64,000 nucleotides of DNA from Sphingomonadaceae bacterium 3R27E2-A (lineage in GTDB: Bacteria; Pseudomonadota; Alphaproteobacteria; Sphingomonadales; Sphingomonadaceae), in contig SCNT01000011.1 in NCBI GenBank assembly GCA_005503165.1, positions 1 to 64,000 on the forward strand, written 5' to 3'. The position numbers and the translations under genes were made by a program. Under the pieces are notes generated by a model, which ran no database searches, was not told the origin of the DNA, and saw only the letters and a program-made list of their open reading frames with translations. This document shows positions 55,181 to 63,730 of this stretch, in pieces. Within the stretch, counting starts at the first letter, position 1. Each line of letters starts with the position of its first letter.

Positions 55181-57081
55181 TTGGTGAGCCGCAGTTTCGA
55201 GATCTTGCCGGCGATCTTGCGGAACGCCGCCTGCAACTCGGCCGAATTCGCCGCCTGAAACGCCTTGTCGCCGCCCGAACATTGCGCGAGTGCGGGGGTC
55301 AGTTCGGTGCCGAAGGCGACGATCCAGATCGTCATGCCGCGCGCGCGCGTCGCCTTGCACAGCGCGAGGAAGCGGTTTTCGACCTCCTGGTTCAGCATCG
55401 CCGACGTCGGCGTCGCCGCTCGGTTTGTCTGGCGCCGCCGGTCGAGAAACGGGTGGCCATAGGCATCATATTCCTTGACCCCGACCGAGATATAGCCGTC
55501 CGTCATGAAGATCAGGTGGCGGACCTGGTCGCCCCTGTTCTCGGCGCGGAAGAGGCCGGTCGGCGACAGGAAGCGCGCGCCCCACAGCAGCCCGATGTCG
55601 TGGTGCGTCGCGCCGGTCGCGACGAGCGTGTCGAGATAATCCTCGAGCTGGACCCCGTCCATCGGTTGCAGCTTTTGCGCCGGCGCAGGACAGAAGCGCT
55701 GGCCCGACCAGTAATCGACCAGATTGGCATATTTCGCCGTCGTGATCACCGGATCGACATCGGGGCGCATGAAGACGAGCCCGGGCAGCGCCGGTTTCCA
55801 CTGCGTCGCGGGGTCGTTGGGATCGGGGACGAGGTCGATCTGCAGGTCGAGCGCCTCGGCGGGGAGGGGGTCGTAGCCTTCGGCGGCGACGGTCTGGCGC
55901 TCCTCGATGCAGCCGTGCCAGGGAATTTCGCGGTCGCTGCCGTCGTTGTTGATCTTGGCCTTTACCGACCCGCCGGAGCTTAGTCCCCGCAGCTTTTTCA
56001 CGTCATAGGTGATCGGGGCATATTCCCATTTTACCTCGACCAGTCCGACCGGTTCGGTCACCCATTCGAATGTGTGGTCATAACCGTCGTTGTCCGTCGC
56101 GCGCACTTCGCAGGTCGTGCCATTGAGAACCGCGCGATAGGTCGTACCGTCGATCACTTCATTGTATGTCTCGATCGTCCGGGTGCCGAGGGCGGGCGTC
56201 GTTACGGACTCGGTGCGGGTCGAAACGAGCGTTTTCTTGTACGTGGCGTTGCCGGCCGGTTTGCTCGGACAGCTGTAGTAGGAAAGGCCGCTCTCGCCCC
56301 CGTCATTGTAGACGGCCGGATAAGTCGATTCGAGCCGTTCGCTTCGATTTCCCCCATTTTTGGCGTCGTTGCGGGCGTATTGCACCACGCCCTCATCGCT
56401 CTTTTTGGAATCGATCCGCCGCGACTGATAGGTCGCCTTGTCCACCATCCAATCCTCGTCGAGCGAATAGCCGACGTTGACCGTCGAGGTATAGGGCATG
56501 AAGCCGTAGCGGATGGTCGCGCCGCTGGGCTTCACCGCCTCGAGTTCGCCGTGGAACCGGGTCACCGCCTCCTTCATCGCGTCGAAGCGCGAGACGCTGT
56601 CGCCGGGATTGACGTCCTTCATCGACCCCGTCGTGTCGAGGACGAACATCACGTCGGTGTTGGTGATTTCCTGCATCGCGCGGCAATCCGCGCCGAGCGC
56701 CATGACCTGCTGGCCGAACACGCGCATCACCGCGGTGTCGAGCTTGGCCGAAGCGGTGCCGATGATCTCCGATCCATTCTGCGTCAGCTGAAAATCGACG
56801 TCGCGACTGCCGAAGCTGCTCGGCCCGAAATTGGCGTTGAAATATTCGTCGCCGACCTTGCGGCCGTCGTCGGTCAGGCCGGTACCCGACACTTTGCGCG
56901 CCGCGAGCACGCCGGCGTCGCACGCGGCCTGCAGCCGCGTCTTCGCCATATAACCGCGGCTGACGTCGATCCCCGATCCGACAAAGGCGACGAGCGGCAG
57001 CATCATGCCCGCGACGAGCATCAGCGTGTTGCCGCGCCGGTCGCGTGCGAGGCCGCGCCAAAGGTCAGGCCATGACGCCAT
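55177..57081 (-). CDS. TadG-like protein with von Willebrand A domain
   Basis: 634 residues. The N-terminus (GLARDRRGNTLMLVAGMMLP LVAFVGSGIDVSRGYMAKTR LQAACDAGVLAARK) is the TadE/TadG Flp-type anchor. A vWA domain begins at about residue 140 with the MIDAS motif DVMFVLDTTGSMKDV and ends with HLIFMTDGYISVGV and IWIVAFGTELTPALAQCSGG. TadG-type vWA proteins are secreted with tight-adherence systems. It is first in the three-gene set; the 222-base gap to the divergent gene holds its promoter. Confidence 0.85.
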   Translation of the reverse strand: MASWPDLWRGLARDRRGNTLMLVAGMMLPLVAFVGSGIDVSRGYMAKTRLQAACDAGVLAARKVSGTGLTDDGRKVGDEYFNANFGPSSFGSRDVDFQLTQNGSEIIGTASAKLDTAVMRVFGQQVMALGADCRAMQEITNTDVMFVLDTTGSMKDVNPGDSVSRFDAMKEAVTRFHGELEAVKPSGATIRYGFMPYTSTVNVGYSLDEDWMVDKATYQSRRIDSKKSDEGVVQYARNDAKNGGNRSERLESTYPAVYNDGGESGLSYYSCPSKPAGNATYKKTLVSTRTESVTTPALGTRTIETYNEVIDGTTYRAVLNGTTCEVRATDNDGYDHTFEWVTEPVGLVEVKWEYAPITYDVKKLRGLSSGGSVKAKINNDGSDREIPWHGCIEERQTVAAEGYDPLPAEALDLQIDLVPDPNDPATQWKPALPGLVFMRPDVDPVITTAKYANLVDYWSGQRFCPAPAQKLQPMDGVQLEDYLDTLVATGATHHDIGLLWGARFLSPTGLFRAENRGDQVRHLIFMTDGYISVGVKEYDAYGHPFLDRRRQTNRAATPTSAMLNQEVENRFLALCKATRARGMTIWIVAFGTELTPALAQCSGGDKAFQAANSAELQAAFRKIAGKISKLRLTK

Positions 57082-57303
57082 GACGGTCCCCGTGTCCCCT
57101 GCCTTGCGGCACCATGCCGCTTTCCAACCGGCCTCGCACTAGGGCAGGCGTCGTAAGAGCGGGGCTAAGGCAGATGGTTAACCTGGGATCGAAGCGCCCG
57201 AAAAGGCGGGCTTCTTCGCCTTGGCCTGTCCCGCTGCGGGACGGTCGCGAGGGGGCGAGGAAGCGCTTGGGTCGCCGCACGCGCGGTGCTAGCGGTGCGC
57301 GCG

Positions 57304-57957
57304 ATGATCAGCGAAGCCCCTGACGGCGCCGGCGCCGCGCTCTATCCCGACCTGCGCGACCCGCGCGTGATGGTCGCGGTGGCGCGTCCGTGGCGTCCGG
57401 CGGCGGCGAGCCTGTGGGCGCTCGCTGCGCGGCTGACGCGGCTGCTCGCCGAAGCGCGCGAGCCGCTGATCGGACAGATCAAGCTCGCCTGGTGGCGCGA
57501 CATGATGACGATGCTGGCGAGCGACCCCGATGCGCTGCCGAAGGGCGAACCTCTGCTCGCCGAGCTCGCCGCGTCCTGGGGCGGGCAGCCGGGGCTGGGC
57601 GCGCTGGTCGACGCCGCCGAGGCGATGCTGCTCGCCGAGGACGACGATGCGCGCCGCGGGGCGGCGGAGGCTTTCGGGGCGCGGCTGTTCGCCTTGTCGT
57701 CGGCGCGGGCCGGCGACGATCCGCGCGGGCGGCGCTGGGGACTGCTCTGGGGTGCGGTCCAGCAGGAAGAGGCCCCGGCGGCGCATGCGCTGTTCGCGGC
57801 GGCCGGCGCAACGAGCGCGCCGCGCGGGTCATTCGCCGGCGACCGCGCCCTGCTGATGCTCGACCGCTGGGCGGCGGCGATTGCGAAGCGGGGCGGGGAA
57901 CGGCGCTGGCGAAGCGAGGGAGCGTTGCTCTTTCGCGTCGGACTGATGGGGCGGTGA
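57304..57957 (+). CDS. Squalene/phytoene synthase-like protein, short form
   Basis: 217 residues. LWALAARLTRLLAEAREPLI GQIKLAWWRDMM is the characteristic opening of squalene/phytoene-synthase-like proteins of the NDUFAF6 type, with the R-E-P...Q-x-x-W-W-R-D pattern. The family is usually near 280 residues, so this one lacks part of the C-terminal half. The Asp-rich DxxxD motifs of true prenyl synthases are not obvious. Enzymatic activity is doubtful; a complex I assembly role is possible by analogy. Confidence 0.7.
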   Translation: MISEAPDGAGAALYPDLRDPRVMVAVARPWRPAAASLWALAARLTRLLAEAREPLIGQIKLAWWRDMMTMLASDPDALPKGEPLLAELAASWGGQPGLGALVDAAEAMLLAEDDDARRGAAEAFGARLFALSSARAGDDPRGRRWGLLWGAVQQEEAPAAHALFAAAGATSAPRGSFAGDRALLMLDRWAAAIAKRGGERRWRSEGALLFRVGLMGR

Positions 57958-58040
57958 CGAATAAAAGACGCCGGGGCTGGAAATGGCGCCGCCGAACATC
58001 TATCTGTTGCGGTACATAATAGGGTCGCAGGGGACGTTTG

Positions 58041-58754
58041 ATGTTCAACGGGCTGGTCGCCTATCTCGATTCGATCAAGGCGCGCGACCCCGCGCCGCGC
58101 TCGCGCTGGGAAATCCTGCTCTATCCGGGCCTGCTCGCGGTCGGCATGCACCGCGTCGCGCACTGGCTGTTCGAAGCCGACCTGTTTTTCCTGGCGCGCT
58201 TCGTCAATCATTTCGCGCGTTTCCTGACGGCGATCGACATCCACCCGGGCGCCAGGATCGGGCGACACCTGTTCATCGACCATGGTTTCGGGGTGGTGAT
58301 CGGCGAGACCGCCGAGATCGGCGATAACGTCTCGATCTATCAGGGCGTGACCCTGGGCGGCACCGACCCCGCCAACGGCATCGGCGGCAAGCGCCACCCG
58401 ACGCTCGCGAACGACGTGATCGTCGGGTCGGGCGCGCAGATCCTGGGTCCGGTCACGGTCAGCGCGCGCGCGCGCATCGGCGCCAATGCGGTGGTGACCA
58501 AGGATGTGCCCGAGGGCGCGGTGATGGTCGGCATCCCGGCGCGCTCGACCCTGGTCGACGCCAGCGAATATGCGCGCGAATTCATCCCCTATGGGACGTG
58601 CAACGAGAGTTTCGACCCGGCGACGCAGAAGGTCGAGCTGCTTCAGTGCCAGCTCGAGCAACTGCAGAAGCAGCTTGCGGCGCTCGTCGCCGAGCGCGCG
58701 GCCGCCGCCCCTGTCAGCGAGCCCGCACCGCGCAAGGGGCGTAGCCGCGCCTGA
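58041..58754 (+). CDS. cysE: Serine O-acetyltransferase
   Basis: 237 residues. ARFLTAIDIHPGARIGRHLF IDHGFGVVIGETAEIGDNVS contains the catalytic Asp/His pair and the left-handed beta-helix repeats, followed by GGTDPANGIGGKRHPTLAND VIVGSGA. It acetylates serine for cysteine synthesis. It lacks the long N-terminal helical domain of E. coli CysE and has a C-terminal coiled coil (VELLQCQLEQLQKQLAALVA), as in the short EpsC-type enzymes. ATG 58041 is chosen over the adjacent TTG. The stop overlaps the next start. Confidence 0.92.
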   Translation: MFNGLVAYLDSIKARDPAPRSRWEILLYPGLLAVGMHRVAHWLFEADLFFLARFVNHFARFLTAIDIHPGARIGRHLFIDHGFGVVIGETAEIGDNVSIYQGVTLGGTDPANGIGGKRHPTLANDVIVGSGAQILGPVTVSARARIGANAVVTKDVPEGAVMVGIPARSTLVDASEYAREFIPYGTCNESFDPATQKVELLQCQLEQLQKQLAALVAERAAAAPVSEPAPRKGRSRA

Positions 58755-59101
58755 TGGGAACGGTGACGCCCCTGCCGCTCGCCGGTCGCACGGCGCCGCA
58801 GCAGACCGGTTTCGAGCGCACCGAGCTGATGCGCATCCTCGATCTTTACGGACGGATGGTCGCGGCGGGGCATTGGCGCGACTATGCAATGGACTTTCAC
58901 CGCGATGCGGCGATCTTCTCGGCCTTCCGCCGCGCCGCCGAGCGCCCCGAATATCGCATAGAGAAACGCCCCGCGCTCAGGAGCCGGCAGGGCATGTGGG
59001 CCCTTGTCTCCGAAGCCGGGGCGATCGTGAAACGCGGGGACGAGCTTTCCAATGTGCTCGCCCCCGTCGAACGCAAGCTTATGAAGCTGGTATCGGACTA
59101 G
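58754..59101 (+). CDS. DUF2794 protein
   Basis: 115 residues. GFERTELMRILDLYGRMVAA GHWRDYAMDF, FRRAAERPEYRIEKRP and RSRQGMWALVSEAGAIVKRG are the DUF2794 pattern, an alphaproteobacterial family of unknown function. It is translationally coupled to cysE by a single-base overlap. Its last 23 bases overlap the end of the convergent membrane protein gene. Confidence 0.92.
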   Translation: MGTVTPLPLAGRTAPQQTGFERTELMRILDLYGRMVAAGHWRDYAMDFHRDAAIFSAFRRAAERPEYRIEKRPALRSRQGMWALVSEAGAIVKRGDELSNVLAPVERKLMKLVSD

Positions 59102-60149
59102 GCGCCCCCGTAGCAGGCAGCTGGTTCGCGAGGTTCGCGGGCAGGAAACCCACCACCACGCTCCGCGCATTCTGCCAGAAAGCCGAGAGCAGCAGCAGCG
59201 CCGAACCGATCACGAAGGCGGTCAGCGCGACGTTGAGCTCGACCGCGCCGAAGGTGCGGAACAGCTCGGTCAGCGCGAACAGCACATAGGCGAGCGCCGA
59301 GACGAGCAAGGCGCGGCGGTCGATCGCCAGCGCGATGATCCCGAACAGGATATAGACGCCGACCACCAGCACCGCAGCGCCGCTGCCGATATTGCCGCCG
59401 TCGGTTACGCCGAGCAGGTGGAAGATGGGATGCGCGATCATCGGCGCGGCGAGCAGGTGGAGCCAGAAGGCGACGTCGCTGCGGCGCGTCTGGCGCACCC
59501 GGTCGCTGCGGTCCCACCACATCGCGAGCGCGAAGACGCCGAGCCCGGCGACCAGCACCAGCGACATCACCAGCGTCTCGCTGTGCTGCGGCACCCCGGT
59601 GATCGACAGCACCAGCGCGATCGCGGTGGCCGCGAGCGCGGCGGTGCCGGCGGCGACGGTGATCGGCACCATGAAGCGGCGCCAGTGGAACCAGGTCGCG
59701 CCCGCGGTGATCAGCGCGATCGCGCCGACGACGATCGCGCCGACGGTCTCGTCGGGGCGGTTGCCGAAGATCGCCTCGCCATGCTCGACCAGAAAGCCGA
59801 CCATCGAGGCGAAGACGCCGCCCGCAAAGGCGAGGACGAGTACGATGCTGGGCAGCGCCATGCGGCGTTTGCGGGTGAAATATTCGGCGAGGAACCACGC
59901 CGAGCCGGCGACGAACACGCCCGCGAGCGCGGTGTGGATCGACTGGCCGATCCACGCGACCGCCACGAGCAGGATTACCGCGGCGATGCTCACGAAGATG
60001 TCGTTGAAACCGGTGATGAGGCGGAATGATTCCTCGTCCGCCCCGGGGGCGGCGCGTACCGACGCGATATGCGCCCGGAAAGCCGCCACGGCCTCCGGCG
60101 TCATGACCTTTGCGTCGACCGCGGCTTGCAGGTCGCTTTCGCTATACAT
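59079..60149 (-). CDS. Multi-pass membrane protein of unknown function
   Basis: 356 residues from ATG 60149 (MYSESDLQAAVDAKVMTPEA). The N-terminal 45 residues are cytoplasmic and helical, followed by about ten or eleven membrane segments (DIFVSIAAVILLVAVAWIG, ALPSIVLVLAFAGGVFASMV, LLVSALAYVLFALTELF and others). The layout resembles DUF2157-type proteins, but I cannot confirm the family. The ORF continues upstream through a palindromic repeat, which is not coding. Confidence 0.78.
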   Translation of the reverse strand: MYSESDLQAAVDAKVMTPEAVAAFRAHIASVRAAPGADEESFRLITGFNDIFVSIAAVILLVAVAWIGQSIHTALAGVFVAGSAWFLAEYFTRKRRMALPSIVLVLAFAGGVFASMVGFLVEHGEAIFGNRPDETVGAIVVGAIALITAGATWFHWRRFMVPITVAAGTAALAATAIALVLSITGVPQHSETLVMSLVLVAGLGVFALAMWWDRSDRVRQTRRSDVAFWLHLLAAPMIAHPIFHLLGVTDGGNIGSGAAVLVVGVYILFGIIALAIDRRALLVSALAYVLFALTELFRTFGAVELNVALTAFVIGSALLLLSAFWQNARSVVVGFLPANLANQLPATGAPSPIPAS

Positions 60150-60235
60150 TTGGGGTCGTCCTTCTGTCCGATCCCCTTGCCCCGCGAGGCTTATGGCATG
60201 CGCGTGTTGCTGTGTCAATACAGTGATGCGGGTTG

Positions 60236-60371
60236 ATCCTCCCTGTCGCGCTGCGATGGGGAGGGGACCGCTCGCGTAGCGAGGGGTGGAGGGGCCACGA
60301 CGATGCGCTATCGCCCCTCCGTCACCGGATACGCCGCTGCCGCCTCCCCATGGCTTCGCCACAGGGAGGAT
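60236..60371. repeat. Long imperfect palindrome, ATCCTCCCTG family, copy 3
   Basis: It opens ATCCTCCCTGTCGCGCTGCG and closes GGCTTCGCCACAGGGAGGAT. The 136-base unit has the GGGTGGAGGGGCC centre. It lies between two leftward genes, in the 231-base gap upstream of the multi-pass membrane protein gene. Confidence 0.85.
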
Positions 60372-60380
60372 GGAGAGGCC

Positions 60381-61283
60381 TCAGCCGAGCGCCTGCAAGG
60401 CGCGCATCACCGCCATCGATTGTTCGCTGCCCGATTGCGGGACGGTCTCGCCGTTGCGGTCGATGATCTTCTCCCACGCCGCGGCGACGCCCTCGGGGGT
60501 GCGCTCGTCCTCGGGCAGCGCGACGCCGGGGGTCATGGTGACATAGGCGGCGTGGAACGCGCCCGCGCCCGCGCCGACGATCATGTTGGTCGGGGCATCC
60601 TCGCTGACGAGGTAGAGCGCGGCGGGGACGACATTCTCGGGCGTGAACTTCTCGAACAGTTCGGCGGGGAAGATGTCCTCGGTCATCCGCGTGCCCGCGA
60701 CCGGCGCGATCGTGTTGCAGCGGATGTTGTACTTGGCGCCCTCGAGGTGGAGCGTCTTGGTCAGCCCCGCAAGGCCCAGCTTCGCCGCGCCGTAATTGGC
60801 CTGGCCGAAATTGCCGTAGAGGCCGGTCGACGAGGCGGTCATCAGGATGCGGCCATAGGCCTGCTCGCGCATCGTGTCCCACACCGCTTTGGTGACATTG
60901 GCGCTGCCGCTGACATGCACCTTCAGCACTAGGTCGAAATCGGCGGGCTCCATCTTGGCGAAGCTCTTGTCGCGCAGGATGCCGGCGTTGTTGATGACGA
61001 TATGGACGCCGCCCCACGCTTCCTTGGCCTTGGCGACCATTTCGACCATTTGCTCATATTCGGTGACGCTGCCGCCGTTCGACATCGCGGTGCCGCCGAA
61101 CGCCTCGATCTCTTCGACGACTTGCAGCGCCGAGTCCGAATGCCCGGTGCCATCGCGCGCGCCGCCGAGGTCGTTGACCACGACCTTCGCGCCGCGGCGC
61201 GCGAGTTCGAGCGCATAGGCGCGGCCGAGCCCGCCGCCGGCGCCGGTAACGATGGCAACGCGTCCGTCAAATTTGATCGTCAT
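60381..61283 (-). CDS. Short-chain dehydrogenase/reductase (hydroxyacyl-CoA dehydrogenase-like)
   Basis: 300 residues. NAD(P) motif TGAGGGLGRAYALELARRGA, NNAG in HIVINNAGILRD, catalytic Ser in ILMTASSTGLYGN and Y-x-x-x-K in ANYGAAKLGLAGL are all intact. VVVNDLGGARDGTG after the second strand is typical of the peroxisomal multifunctional-enzyme-type (3R)-hydroxyacyl-CoA dehydrogenases, so fatty-acid or sterol side-chain oxidation is plausible. It is divergent from the porin gene; the shared 176-base region holds the Pho sites. Confidence 0.92.
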   Translation of the reverse strand: MTIKFDGRVAIVTGAGGGLGRAYALELARRGAKVVVNDLGGARDGTGHSDSALQVVEEIEAFGGTAMSNGGSVTEYEQMVEMVAKAKEAWGGVHIVINNAGILRDKSFAKMEPADFDLVLKVHVSGSANVTKAVWDTMREQAYGRILMTASSTGLYGNFGQANYGAAKLGLAGLTKTLHLEGAKYNIRCNTIAPVAGTRMTEDIFPAELFEKFTPENVVPAALYLVSEDAPTNMIVGAGAGAFHAAYVTMTPGVALPEDERTPEGVAAAWEKIIDRNGETVPQSGSEQSMAVMRALQALG

Positions 61284-61374
61284 GCTGGTCTCCCGAGAAG
61301 ATTTGGCCCCGTCCTTAGCCCGAGATCGCGGCGAGGCAAGCGATGTGTGCGGGGAAGCCCGCGGTGCAACATAA

Positions 61375-61414
61375 TTGTCACGACGGAGTCGCGGAATTGT
61401 CATCAATGCGTCAT
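61375..61414 (+). promoter_or_regulatory. Tandem Pho boxes upstream of the porin gene
   Basis: Four 7-base half-sites start at 61375, 61386, 61397 and 61408, each 11 bases apart: TTGTCAC, GAGTCGC, TTGTCAT and GCGTCAT, against the consensus CTGTCAT. The last pair, with CAAT between, forms a good 18-base Pho box. They lie 46-85 bases before the porin ATG, and phoB is the next gene beyond the porin. Confidence 0.75.
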
Positions 61415-61459
61415 AGCAGCGCGCCCAGACCCGCCACCGCACCAGCCGGAGCCCTATCC

Positions 61460-62821
61460 ATGCGTCCCACTTTGATCGCCGCCTTTTTCGCCTCGTCGAT
61501 GCTGACGATGCCGACCGCCGCCCATGCGCAGGCGATGACCGCCGAAGAGGCGGCCGCGCTGCGCGCCGAACTCGCGGCGCTCAAGGCAAAGGTCGAAACG
61601 CTGGAAACGCGGCTCGATGCCGCCACGACTCCGACCGCTCCGTCGGTGACGCCCGCCCCGGCGCCCGGCGCGCCGCCGGTGACCGCGAAGCCCGCGACCG
61701 AGATCAGCTGGAAGGGCGCGCCCGAGATCAAGACCGCCGACGGCTGGAGCTTCAAGCCGCGCGGGCGCGTCCAGCTCGACGTTGCCGGGATCGACGCGCC
61801 CGATGGCGTGCTCGGCAGGCGCGGCGGCACCGCGACCGAATTCCGCCGCGTCTATCTGGGCGTCGACGGCAAGATCCCCGGCGGCTTTTCCTATCGCGTC
61901 GAGGCCGATATCGCGAACAGCTCGGTCGAGCTGACCGACGTCTATCTCACCTACGGCCCGGGGCCGCTGTCGGTCACGGTGGGGCAGATCAAGCCCTTCT
62001 GGGGGCTGGACGACATGACGAGCGACCTGTTCACCAGCCATCTCGAACGCGCCGCCTTCGTCTCGGCCTTCGGTTTCGAGCGCCGCGTCGGGCTGTCGGC
62101 GCAGTATAAGGGCAAGTCGGTGCTGCTGCAGGGCGGGGTGTTCGGCGACAATGCCGCCGACCTCAACGACAGCAACCACAGTATCGGCTTCGACGCGCGC
62201 GCGATCCTCATGCCCAAGCTCGGCGATGCGCAGCTGCACCTCGGCGGCTCGATCCACCTGCGCGATCTCAACAATCCGGCGGGCACGGTGCGCTACCGCG
62301 CGCGGCCCTTCGTCCACACCACCGACGTGCGCCTCGTCGACACCGGCGAGATCGACGTCAGCGGCGAGCGCGGCATAGGGCTGGAAGCGGCAGTTCTGGC
62401 CGGCCCCTTCCACGCCGCGGGCGAAGGCTATTGGCAGACCGCGAAGCGCGATGGCGCCGCGAATCCGACCTATTTCGGCGGCTATGCCGAGGTCGGCATG
62501 GTGCTGACCAGGGGCGACAAGCGCGGCTACAAGGACGGCGCCTTCGACCGGCTGAAGCCCTCGAACCCGATCACCGGGGGCGGGATCGGCGCGGTCGAGG
62601 TCAACGCCCGCTACGATCATCTCGACCTCAATGACGCCGGCCTCGTCGGCGGGCGCCAGCGCGCGGCCTTGCTGTCGCTGGTGTGGGTGCCGATCGAATA
62701 TATCCGCCTGACCGCGAGCTACGGCCGCCTGCGCATCAACGACGCGCGCATCGCCGCGACGGGGGGCGACCGCGATTATTCGGCCGACACCTTCGGGCTC
62801 AGGACGCAGATCGATTTTTGA
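61460..62821 (+). CDS. Phosphate-selective porin, OprP/OprO-like
   Basis: 453 residues. Signal peptide MRPTLIAAFFASSMLTMPTA then AHAQ, a coiled coil (EEAAALRAELAALKAKVETL) that trimerises such porins, then a 16-strand-type barrel starting WSFKPRGRVQLDVAG with FRRVYLGVDGKIPGGFSYRV, TDVYLTYGPGPLSVTVGQIK, ending DTFGLRTQIDF with a terminal Phe. It takes up phosphate or polyphosphate across the outer membrane. The upstream Pho boxes and adjacent phoB-phoU imply phosphate-starvation control. Confidence 0.92.
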   Translation: MRPTLIAAFFASSMLTMPTAAHAQAMTAEEAAALRAELAALKAKVETLETRLDAATTPTAPSVTPAPAPGAPPVTAKPATEISWKGAPEIKTADGWSFKPRGRVQLDVAGIDAPDGVLGRRGGTATEFRRVYLGVDGKIPGGFSYRVEADIANSSVELTDVYLTYGPGPLSVTVGQIKPFWGLDDMTSDLFTSHLERAAFVSAFGFERRVGLSAQYKGKSVLLQGGVFGDNAADLNDSNHSIGFDARAILMPKLGDAQLHLGGSIHLRDLNNPAGTVRYRARPFVHTTDVRLVDTGEIDVSGERGIGLEAAVLAGPFHAAGEGYWQTAKRDGAANPTYFGGYAEVGMVLTRGDKRGYKDGAFDRLKPSNPITGGGIGAVEVNARYDHLDLNDAGLVGGRQRAALLSLVWVPIEYIRLTASYGRLRINDARIAATGGDRDYSADTFGLRTQIDF

Positions 62822-62857
62822 TGATTGGCGGGCGGGGTCGCGAGCGGACCTTCCCAA

Positions 62858-63003
62858 ATCCTCCCTGTCGCGCAGCGATGGGGAGGGGGACCACCCGCAG
62901 GGTGGTGGAGGGGCCGAGGCCTTGAGCGTCGGTTTCGGGCCGCCGCCCCTCCACCACCGCTTCGCGGCGGTCCCCCTCCCCACGGCTTCGCCGCAGGGAG
63001 GAT
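62858..63003. repeat. Long imperfect palindrome, ATCCTCCCTG family, copy 4
   Basis: It opens ATCCTCCCTGTCGCGCAGCG and closes GGCTTCGCCGCAGGGAGGAT, 146 bases. GGTGGTGGAGGGGCC faces GCCCCTCCACCACCGC, the best-preserved arms of the four copies. It sits between the convergent ends of the porin gene and phoB. Confidence 0.87.
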
Positions 63004-63034
63004 TAAACGGCAGCAACCGCCCGTCAGCCGACGC

Positions 63035-63730
63035 TCAACCCTTGCCCGCATCCAGCGCATAGCCCGCCGACCGCACCGTGCGGATGATGTCCGCGGTCCC
63101 CGGCAGGTTGATCGCTTTCCGCAGCCGCCGGATATGCACGTCGACCGTGCGCAGCTCGATGTCGCTGTCCTGGCCCCACACGCTGTCGAGCAATTGCCCG
63201 CGCGAGAAGACGCGGCCGGGATGCTCCATGAAGTGGCGCAGCAGGCGGAATTCGGTCGGGCCCATGTTCACGATCTGCCCGCCACGCACGACCTTGTGCG
63301 CGACCGAGTCGAGCTCGATGTCGGCATAGGCGAGCAGTTCGCCGGCGAGCGCGGGGCGCAGGCGGCGGAGTACCGCCGACACGCGCGCGACCAGCTCGCG
63401 CGGGCTGAACGGCTTGGTGACATAATCGTCGGCGCCGGTTTCGAGCCCGCGGATGCGGTCCTCTTCCTCGCCGCGCGCGGTGAGCATGATGATCGGCACG
63501 TTCGCCGACTTGGGGTTGCGGCGCAGGCGCCGGCAGACCTCGATCCCCGGCAGGCTCTCGATCATCCAGTCGAGCAGGACGATGTCGGGGACGCGTTCCT
63601 CGACGAGGACCAGCGCCTGTTCGCCGTCGGGGGTCTGGCGGACCGAAAAACCCTCGCGCGCGAAATGCCAGACGATGAGCTCGGCGATCGCCTCGTCATC
63701 CTCGATCAGCAGCAGGTCGGGCTGCGGCAT
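63035..63730 (-). CDS. phoB: Phosphate regulon response regulator PhoB
   Basis: 231 residues. The receiver has LLLIEDDEAIAELIVWHFAR, phospho-Asp in IVLLDWMIESLPGIEV, LTARGEE and TKPFSPRELVARV. The winged helix has MGPTEFRLLRHFMEHPGRVF SRGQLLD and RTVDVHIRRLRKAINLPG, a sequence closely matching PhoB. It activates pho regulon genes by binding 11-base-phased half-sites such as those before the porin gene. The start overlaps the phoU stop by one base. Confidence 0.96.
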   Translation of the reverse strand: MPQPDLLLIEDDEAIAELIVWHFAREGFSVRQTPDGEQALVLVEERVPDIVLLDWMIESLPGIEVCRRLRRNPKSANVPIIMLTARGEEEDRIRGLETGADDYVTKPFSPRELVARVSAVLRRLRPALAGELLAYADIELDSVAHKVVRGGQIVNMGPTEFRLLRHFMEHPGRVFSRGQLLDSVWGQDSDIELRTVDVHIRRLRKAINLPGTADIIRTVRSAGYALDAGKG

